Made by a program: the position numbers and the translations under genes
Origin: CADCTP01 sp963849885
GTDB taxonomy: Bacteria > Actinomycetota > Actinomycetes > Mycobacteriales > CADCTP01
Length of the DNA stretch: 64,000 bases
Direction of reading: 5' to 3'
Assembly: GCA_963849885.1 (NCBI GenBank)
Contig: CAWKIV010000027.1
Span: 55,809 to 119,808, forward strand
Shown here: one piece after another, positions 59,765 to 64,000 of the stretch
Layout of the letters: every line of letters starts with the position of its first letter
How positions within the stretch are numbered: the stretch's first letter is position 1
Notes under the pieces: generated by a model
The model's input: the letters and a program-made list of their open reading frames with translations, nothing else
Databases searched by the model: none
What the model was told of the DNA's origin: nothing

Positions 59765-60226
59765 TCAGAGCGTGGCGAGCACCTTGTCCAGCTGCGCCAG
59801 GCTGTCGTTCATCCCGGACTCCATGCCGGAGGCGATCATGCCGTCCCGGTCCTCCACGGTCTGGAACACCGAGGACGCGCGCATCCTGGTGGTCCCGTCG
59901 CCCTGGTCGGTGAGCACCATCGTCTCCAGCAGCACGTGCCCGGGCATCCCCTCGAACTCGAAGGTCCACACGATGCGCTCGCCGGGCACCAGGTCGTGGA
60001 AGACGCCGTGGAAGCCGTACTCGCCGTCGCCCTCCTTGCTCACGAATCGCCAGCGGCCGCCGGGCCGCGGCTCGAACTGGTCCACGGTCACCTCGGCGTT
60101 GCCGCCCCACCAGCGGCGCACGATGTCGGCCTCGGTGTGCGCCCGGTAGACCAGCTCCGGGGGAGCCTGGAAGACCCGCTCGTAGGACAGCTCGTGGGAA
60201 CCCGGGTTCGCGGTCACGGTCGTCAT
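59765..60226 (-). CDS. SRPBCC/AHSA1 family protein
   Basis: 153 residues. The START-like fold is indicated by ELSYERVFQAPPELVYRAHT, RRWWGGNAEVTVDQFEPRPG, GGRWRFVSKEGDGEYGFHGV, GERIVWTFEFEGMPGHVLLE and ESGMNDSLAQLDKVLATL. Proteins of this group bind hydrophobic ligands or act as Aha1-like cofactors. It overlaps the ArsR gene by four bases (ATGA), a very common ArsR-AHSA1 pair in actinomycetes. A strong terminator follows. Confidence 0.92.
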   Translation of the reverse strand: MTTVTANPGSHELSYERVFQAPPELVYRAHTEADIVRRWWGGNAEVTVDQFEPRPGGRWRFVSKEGDGEYGFHGVFHDLVPGERIVWTFEFEGMPGHVLLETMVLTDQGDGTTRMRASSVFQTVEDRDGMIASGMESGMNDSLAQLDKVLATL

Positions 60227-60567
60227 CGGTCCGTCTCCTTCTGCACTCGTTGGATTTCCTGCAGTACCTCGTCCAGCCGGTCGTACCGCTCCCGGACCGC
60301 GCGGCGGTGCCGCTCGATCCAGTCGACGGTGTCCTGCAGCGGCTCCTCGCGCAGTCGCGGCGGCCGCCGCTGCGCATCCCGGCCCCGGGTGATCAGCCCG
60401 GCGCGCTCGAGCACCTTGAGGTGCTTGGACACCGCCTGCGGGGTGATGGCGAGCGGGCCGGCCAGCTCGCTGAGCGTCGCCTCGCCGGCCGCCAGCCGGC
60501 TCAGGATCGCCCGGCGGACCGGGTCGGCGAGCGCGGCAAACGTGCTGCTCAGCTCGTCCTCGCCCAT
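60223..60567 (-). CDS. ArsR family transcriptional regulator
   Basis: 114 residues. The winged helix is LSSTFAALADPVRRAILSRL, GEATLSELAGPLAITPQAVS, KHLKVLERAGLITRGRDAQR, and a C-terminal helix with DWIERHRRAVRERYDRLDEV follows. There is no metal-binding Cys motif, as in other AHSA1-linked ArsR proteins. ATG 60567 follows AGGGG at correct spacing; a TTG 21 bases upstream is the alternative. It probably represses the two-gene operon through the inverted repeat at 60585-60600. Confidence 0.92.
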   Translation of the reverse strand: MGEDELSSTFAALADPVRRAILSRLAAGEATLSELAGPLAITPQAVSKHLKVLERAGLITRGRDAQRRPPRLREEPLQDTVDWIERHRRAVRERYDRLDEVLQEIQRVQKETDR

Positions 60568-60584
60568 ATCAACCCCTTGGTTTA

Positions 60585-60600
60585 TCAACCGATGGGTTGA
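60585..60600. promoter_or_regulatory. inverted-repeat operator upstream of arsR
   Basis: TCAACC-GATG-GGTTGA is a perfect inverted repeat. A further ATCAACC lies at 60568-60574. Position and symmetry fit an ArsR autoregulatory site. Confidence 0.6.
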
Positions 60601-60786
60601 CTATGGCCCGGCCGTCGGTCCCTGTCAAGAGGAGCCGAGGAAGGGGTACCGGAGGTGCTCGACGCGGTCGCGCCGGTGCCGGTGCTGGCCGCCGGCGTCG
60701 ACGCCACCCTCGCCCGCCTCGCCGCGCTGACCGACCCGCCGACGCGCTGACCGATCCCGCCCACGTGAGAGACTGACCTCCACCAC

Positions 60787-60862
60787 GCCCTCGTAGCTCA
60801 GGGGATAGAGCACCGCTCTCCTAAAGCGGGTGTCGCAGGTTCGAATCCTGCCGGGGGCACCA
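60787..60862 (+). tRNA. tRNA-Arg (anticodon CCT)
   Basis: Acceptor GCCCTCG pairs with CGGGGGC (one G-U). The D-arm is GCTC-AGGGGATA-GAGC. The anticodon stem CCGCT/AGCGG encloses loop CTCCTAA with anticodon CCT, and the T-arm is GCAGG-TTCGAAT-CCTGC. The discriminator is A and CCA is encoded (60860-60862). The mature part is 60787-60859, 73 bases. Its 3' half is the integration target of the adjoining element. Confidence 0.95.
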
Positions 60863-60863
60863 C
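60815..60863 (+). other. attachment site, tRNA side (attL-like)
   Basis: This 49-base segment, from the anticodon stem to one base beyond the tRNA CCA end, recurs at 63605-63653 with a single mismatch (C at 60834, T at 63624). tRNA 3' ends are classic targets of tyrosine integrases, and integration restores the tRNA as seen here. Confidence 0.85.
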
Positions 60864-60927
60864 TTTGGGCCGCTGACCAGCGGATTTAGGTCCGACCGCC
60901 CAGCCCGGAGACTCGTGATCCAGCGCT

Positions 60928-60939
60928 CGTGGTGCGAGT
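60928..60939 (+). repeat. arm-type repeat CGTGGTGCGAGT, left end
   Basis: This 12-mer recurs at 63492-63503, with a close copy CGTGGTGCGAAA at 63504-63515. Position inside both ends of the element suggests integrase arm binding sites. Confidence 0.5.
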
Positions 60940-61111
60940 TGCGTTAGTCATGGCCCGGGGGCGGCAGCACGGTCAGATCTACCGGGGGCCGCCGGCCAGC
61001 CGGTTGCTGCGTTGCCTCGCTCACCCGACCGCCGTGATGACCAGCCGCGCCATCGACGTGCCGCACCCCCACACCTGAGGATGCGAGACACCCGTGAACT
61101 ATGTCCCGAAC

Positions 61112-61759
61112 TCAGACACTGCCGGGGCACATCTGCGAACCAGGCCGGGCGCCGGTCGGCGCCCGGCGCGGGGTCGGTGAGTACCACCACTGGTTTTTGT
61201 TGGCCGTGTTGCAGGTCCAGATCTGTATCCGCGTGCCGTCGGTGATGCCGCCGCCGGCGGCGTCGAGACAGGTGTTGGACCGCCAGTTGCGGAACATGTA
61301 GACCTGGTAGCTGCCGATCTTGACGCCGGACAGGGCGGTCTGGGTCCAGATCTGGGTGTTGGTGTCGTAGCAGTCCCACAAGTCGACCGGGGTGCCGTTG
61401 TCGACCCTCGTGTGGTAGAGGTCGAGGCACTTCGACTTCCCCTCGAGGGCGCCCAACCTGCTGCGGAGCTTGTAGTTGGGACCGGTCGCGGTGGCCCGGT
61501 CCAGGAGCCAGCGCTGGCTGGCGCCGCCGTAGTCGGTCCACAGATGGATGATCCGGCCGTTCTCGGTGCCCGGGCCCTGGATGTCGATGACCCTGCGCTG
61601 CACGTTCGGGTAGGTCTTGTAGTAGACGTTACCGTTGGCGAACCAGTAGCCCGGCGGAACCACCGGTGCCGCCTGCGCCGGCACGGTGAGTAGAGCCAGC
61701 AGCAGCGTGATGGCGCCGAGCAAGGTGAACCCTCCGCGGAGGGCCGTGCGCGTGGTCAT
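61112..61759 (-). CDS. secreted ricin-type beta-trefoil lectin-domain protein
   Basis: 215 residues from ATG 61759, with GGAGG upstream. A signal peptide (LLGAITLLLALLTVPAQAAP) is followed by a carbohydrate-binding beta-trefoil. Its three QxW motifs are GGASQRWLLD, NTQIWTQTAL and NKNQWWYSPT, with subdomain loops KSKCLDLYHTRVDNGTPVDL and NTCLDAAGGGITDGTRIQIW. No catalytic domain is attached, so it is a free lectin or a remnant of a glycosidase. It lies inside the tRNA-bounded element. The last ~18 residues (TPRRAPTGARPGSQMCPGSV) look unrelated to the fold. Confidence 0.87.
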   Translation of the reverse strand: MTTRTALRGGFTLLGAITLLLALLTVPAQAAPVVPPGYWFANGNVYYKTYPNVQRRVIDIQGPGTENGRIIHLWTDYGGASQRWLLDRATATGPNYKLRSRLGALEGKSKCLDLYHTRVDNGTPVDLWDCYDTNTQIWTQTALSGVKIGSYQVYMFRNWRSNTCLDAAGGGITDGTRIQIWTCNTANKNQWWYSPTPRRAPTGARPGSQMCPGSV

Positions 61760-62531
61760 GGTGCCTCCCGATCGCTCGCCGCCCGTCCCGCGGGCGGACC
61801 CGACTGCCGATCCGGCCACGTCCTCCCTCCGCTCCGGCCGGGGGTGACATCATCGGTCGGCGGCCTTGGCGAAACCTTGGCGTTGGACGGCAGCCGTACG
61901 CCGCTGGAGCTACTGGCCGCCCTCGTTCGCGCCGAACGCGGTCCCAAGCCCGACGGCGACGGCCCGGGGTGGTCCGATGGCCGCCCGACTGCCGGCCTTG
62001 AGCCGCGCCACGGCCCGGTCGGGCGGAGGCGCTCGTCGAGTCGGCCCGGCCATGCGTCGGTACGGACGCCTTCACCCTCGTGACCTCCATCGAACACGTC
62101 AGTGCCGCTCTTCTGCGCGGCGCCGGCATCGGTGACGACGCCGCCCGAGCCGTGCTCGACGCGCTCTGGGAGCAGCCATCCGGCACCGCGGACACGCCCG
62201 TCCCGCCCCGCCGCGCGGGCGACGAACGCCGCTACGTCCGAGAGCTCGGGCAGCGGCTGCACGTCGTGCGCCGGGTCCGGCGACGCTCCAGCAGCGACGT
62301 GTGCCGGCTGGTCGACCTGCGGCCGGTCGAGGTGCACGACTAGTGCCTCGGCTGCTCGCCCCGGATACCCGTAGGTCACCGTCCGTGCCAGGCGTCGTCT
62401 CCGGCGCCGGGCTCGGTCGCCGACTCGCTGGCTGCCCGTGCCAGTGCTGGCCTGGACCGGCCTCCGTCAAGAATCCATGAAGACCCGTACGCTTGCTGTG
62501 CCAGCGCGCACGGCGGAAAGAGGTGACACCG
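61760..62531. other. element interior with uncertain coding (possible small ORFs at 61844-62083 and 62080-62343, plus strand)
   Basis: Two plus-strand frames overlap by GTGA. The first, 79 codons, begins with plausible helical sequence (TPLELLAALVRAERGPKPDG). The second, 87 codons, contains TSIEHVSAALLRGAGIGDDA and ARAVLDALWEQPSG. A long minus-strand frame also spans the region. Codon bias does not decide between them and none matches a family I know. I treat this as unresolved; 62344-62531 shows no gene. Confidence 0.3.
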
Positions 62532-62774
62532 GTGAGCGCATCAGGCGCGGGGGAGTGGGACCTCGTCGTCCCCGAGGACGGCGCGCAGCTCCTCGCCGAG
62601 CTGCGCCGCCACGGCGTGGAACCGGGCCAGCGGCTCCACTTGCGCGCTGTTCCGGACGACGAGCGCGGGTCGGACCCGCTGTGGGACGCCTTCCTCGGGT
62701 CCGGCGGCGACAGCGGCGACCCCGACCTCTCGGTGAAGGCGAAGGAGATCGTCCGGACTGAGATGGGCACGTGA
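62532..62774 (+). CDS. VapB-like antitoxin
   Basis: 80 residues from GTG 62532, spaced eight bases after AAAGAGG; GTG 62523 is possible. The N-terminus (GEWDLVVPEDGAQLLAELRR, HGVEPGQRLHLRAV) looks like a short DNA-binding beta-strand/helix module of AbrB-like type. The acidic C-terminus (DSGDPDLSVKAKEIVRTEMG) would wrap the toxin. The stop overlaps the toxin GTG. The assignment rests largely on position and size. Confidence 0.65.
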   Translation: MSASGAGEWDLVVPEDGAQLLAELRRHGVEPGQRLHLRAVPDDERGSDPLWDAFLGSGGDSGDPDLSVKAKEIVRTEMGT

Positions 62775-63196
62775 TCGTCGTCGACGCAGGCGTCTTCGTC
62801 GCTGGGCTCTTCACGAATGACCGCCATCACGAGGTCTGCCGCGCGTTCCTGAGTGACCCGGGTGACGAGATCGGGACCTCCGCGCTCGTCGTCGCGGAGG
62901 TCTGCCACCTGTTCAAGCGGTCGCCGCACCAGCCGCAGCCAGAAGTAGCCTTCCTCCGTTTGTTCGCCGGCGGCAGGATCATCTCCCTGTCGCCGACCAC
63001 GGACGACTACGACCGCATGGCCGACCTCGTCGACCGGTATGCCAGCCTTCCGCTCGGCGCCGCGGATGCCTCGGTCGTCGCCATCGCCGAACGGCTCGGC
63101 ATCACCCGGATCGCCACCGTCGACCGCCGCGACTTCACGGTCGTGCGTCCGCGTCACGTCCCGGCATTCGAGCTGATCCCCGACCTCAAGCCCTGA
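62771..63196 (+). CDS. VapC-like PIN-domain ribonuclease toxin
   Basis: 141 residues. PIN-domain acidic residues are in place: Asp5 (IVVDAGVFVAG), Glu43 (LVVAEVCHLF), Asp99 (LGAADASVVAIAERLG) and Asp118 (IATVDRRDF). VapC toxins cleave tRNA or rRNA when free of antitoxin. It is coupled to the upstream antitoxin by a GTGA overlap. In a small tRNA-integrated element, such a pair could stabilise the insertion. Confidence 0.88.
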   Translation: MIVVDAGVFVAGLFTNDRHHEVCRAFLSDPGDEIGTSALVVAEVCHLFKRSPHQPQPEVAFLRLFAGGRIISLSPTTDDYDRMADLVDRYASLPLGAADASVVAIAERLGITRIATVDRRDFTVVRPRHVPAFELIPDLKP

Positions 63197-63220
63197 CCGC
63201 CGCGCGGCGGACCGGCCGAT

Positions 63221-63415
63221 CTACTGGCCGTCGCCAGCCAGTCGGTCGCGGCGGGCCCGACGCACCGTCTTGCTCTCGTCCAGCGCCAGCGCGTCGGCTT
63301 CCTCGGCGGTCAGCTCGGGCTGCCCCATGCGGCGCCGGTATTCCGCGGCCGCCTCTGCGATGTCGTCGAAGGGGGGGCCGGCCGGTTCCGGCGGGCGCTG
63401 CGTCGCCCCTCTCAT
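63221..63415 (-). CDS. small hypothetical protein
   Basis: 64 residues, with a strong GGAGG nine bases before the ATG. Charged and helical: PPFDDIAEAAAEYRRRMGQP, ELTAEEADALALDESKTVRR, ARRDRLAGDGQ. It may be a small regulatory or antitoxin-like protein, but no family is recognised. It is convergent with the toxin gene and lies near the right end of the element. Confidence 0.6.
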   Translation of the reverse strand: MRGATQRPPEPAGPPFDDIAEAAAEYRRRMGQPELTAEEADALALDESKTVRRARRDRLAGDGQ

Positions 63416-63491
63416 GGTCGTCCACCTCCTACAGCCCTGATGCGAGCGAGCATCCCACGGCTATACGTGCGGCGATCCACGATGATCTCCG

Positions 63492-63515
63492 GCGTGGTGC
63501 GAGTCGTGGTGCGAA
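63492..63515 (+). repeat. paired arm-type repeats, right end
   Basis: CGTGGTGCGAGT (63492-63503) is followed directly by CGTGGTGCGAAA (63504-63515). The first is identical to 60928-60939 near the other end of the element. Confidence 0.5.
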
Positions 63516-63604
63516 ACGGTGCCCAAGGATGCCCGTGGTGCCAGTCCTGAGCGGAGCTGCGCCAGAGAAACCGCTGGTCAGTGGCTATGCGAGTCAAGAT
63601 CCGG

Positions 63605-63653
63605 GCTCTCCTAAAGCGGGTGTTGCAGGTTCGAATCCTGCCGGGGGCACCAC
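63605..63653 (+). other. attachment site copy (attR-like), 3' half of tRNA-Arg
   Basis: 48 of 49 bases match 60815-60863. It covers the anticodon stem-loop 3' part, T-arm, acceptor 3' strand and CCA, but no 5' half is present, so it is not a functional tRNA. Confidence 0.88.
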
Positions 63654-63654
63654 C

Positions 63655-64000
63655 TGTGACGGTCATGTCCCACCGAGTGGTGTAGGTCGGGGCCTGACGG
63701 CGTGCCTGACCGTCGAGGGGCCACCGCGTGGTCTCTGTGTGAACCGACCAAGGAACACACGGAGAGGATGCACGCGGTGGCCCTGGACCGGTCTGCCTTG
63801 CTCGAGGTGTTGGACGCGTTGCAGGCCGCGGATGTCGAGGATCGGATCCGGCAGGCGGCGACCACGATCTATCAGGCGTTGATCGAGGCCGAGTTGACCG
63901 CGGTGATCGGCGCCGGCCCGCACGAGCGGACCGAGACGCGGGTGGCGCAGCGCAACGGGCACCGGCCCCGGCTGCTGTCGACCACGGCCGGGGATCTGGA
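63655..64000 (+). mobile_element. IS256-family insertion sequence, left part
   Basis: The transposase gene begins at 63768. The preceding ~110 bases are non-coding and probably hold the left terminal inverted repeat (around GACGGTCATGTCCCAC, 63657-63672, unproven). The right part is outside the window. It lies immediately beyond the attR-like repeat. Confidence 0.65.
63768..64000 (+). CDS. IS256 family transposase, N-terminal fragment (continues past the window)
   Basis: 77 residues are visible from ATG 63768, preceded by GGAGAGG. ALLEVLDALQAADVEDRIRQ, TIYQALIEAELTAVIGAGPH, ERTETRVAQRNGHRPRLLST and TTAGDLE match the N-terminus of IS256/Mutator transposases, including the E-R-x-x-x-R-x-x-x-R-N-G-x-R-x-R-x-L-x-T-x-x-G pattern. 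The DDE catalytic domain is off the right edge. Confidence 0.9.
   Translation, partial: MHAVALDRSALLEVLDALQAADVEDRIRQAATTIYQALIEAELTAVIGAGPHERTETRVAQRNGHRPRLLSTTAGDL

Larger units (their letters stand above)
60864..63653. mobile_element. 2.8 kb putative integrated element between tRNA-Arg and its 3'-half copy
   Basis: The segment is bounded by the 49-base direct repeat. Its coding bias is weaker and its base composition less extreme than the flanking core genes. It contains a secreted lectin-like gene, a stretch of uncertain ORFs, a VapBC-like pair and a 64-residue protein. The DNA from 60864 to 61111 holds no gene. Arm-like repeats (CGTGGTGCGAGT) lie near both ends. No integrase or excisionase is visible, so this is either a remnant after internal deletion or a non-autonomous passenger. 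Confidence 0.75.

Noticed and set aside
60655..60750. 32-codon plus-strand ORF before the tRNA
   Set aside because: GC-rich codons and a GGAGG are present, but it is too short, has no recognisable sequence and may be a remnant; not enough support.
63605..63653. Second tRNA-Arg gene
   Set aside because: Only the 3' half is present; the acceptor 5' strand and D-arm are missing.
63412..63666. Minus-strand ORF starting MTVTGGAPGRIRTCNTRF
   Set aside because: It is translation through the tRNA-half repeat, a well-known artefact sequence.

Overview
The window is very GC-rich DNA from an actinomycete. Supporting marks are GTG/TTG starts, third codon positions that are almost always G or C, SepH, DUF3027/DUF2530/DUF5709 proteins, the futalosine menaquinone pathway, SigE-like sigma factors and a cyclic-di-AMP leader before an NlpC/P60 hydrolase. 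A multicellular or mycelial relative of Micromonosporales, Frankiales or Cryptosporangiales fits best, but the order cannot be fixed from this sequence alone. Most of the window is dense chromosome with short operons, 4-base ATGA/GTGA overlaps and convergent genes whose 3' ends nearly touch.

Layout. 1-7 kb: a broken vanadium-haloperoxidase-like gene, a sigma-like membrane protein with an AGQD repeat linker, menaquinone genes mqnD/mqnB and an MFS protein. 6.4-16.3 kb: DUF3027, a large sacsin-type ATPase, DUF2530, a purine permease, MarR + MFS, a small membrane protein, ThpR and an aldo/keto reductase. 16.4-27 kb: an FtsX-type exporter with two different ATPases, an ABC-F ATPase, a SPOUT rRNA methyltransferase and a heterodimeric ABC exporter. 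27-36.5 kb: sepH, two paralogous sigma/membrane-partner cassettes, serC, a citrate synthase, pdxH and an MFS protein. 36.5-47.4 kb: UdgX, two WXG100-like proteins (one with calcium-binding repeats), a NatAB-type exporter, the scar of a deleted kinase-to-ABC locus, a photolyase, a PhoX-like phosphatase, a lipoprotein and DUF5709.

47.4-53 kb is a functional block for wall-sugar recycling: a GntR/DasR-like regulator faces nagA - SIS deaminase - murQ across three dre-like operators, and a c-di-AMP riboswitch with an NlpC/P60 wall hydrolase follows. 53-60.6 kb: a membrane [3Fe-4S] ferredoxin with its FAD reductase, secreted DUF1996 and DUF4142 proteins, a phosphotransferase-fold kinase, and an ArsR/AHSA1 pair.

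At 60.8 kb a tRNA-Arg(CCT) is followed by a 2.8 kb segment closed by a 49-bp copy of the tRNA 3' half at 63.6 kb. This looks like a small integrated element (lectin-like secreted protein, VapBC-type toxin-antitoxin) without a visible integrase. An IS256-family transposase begins just beyond it and runs off the window.

Two cautions. At least seven genes, including a citrate synthase, need a +/-1 frameshift to read through, mostly in GC-rich repeats, so consensus indels are as likely as true decay. Long open antisense frames occur everywhere because of base composition and were not annotated.
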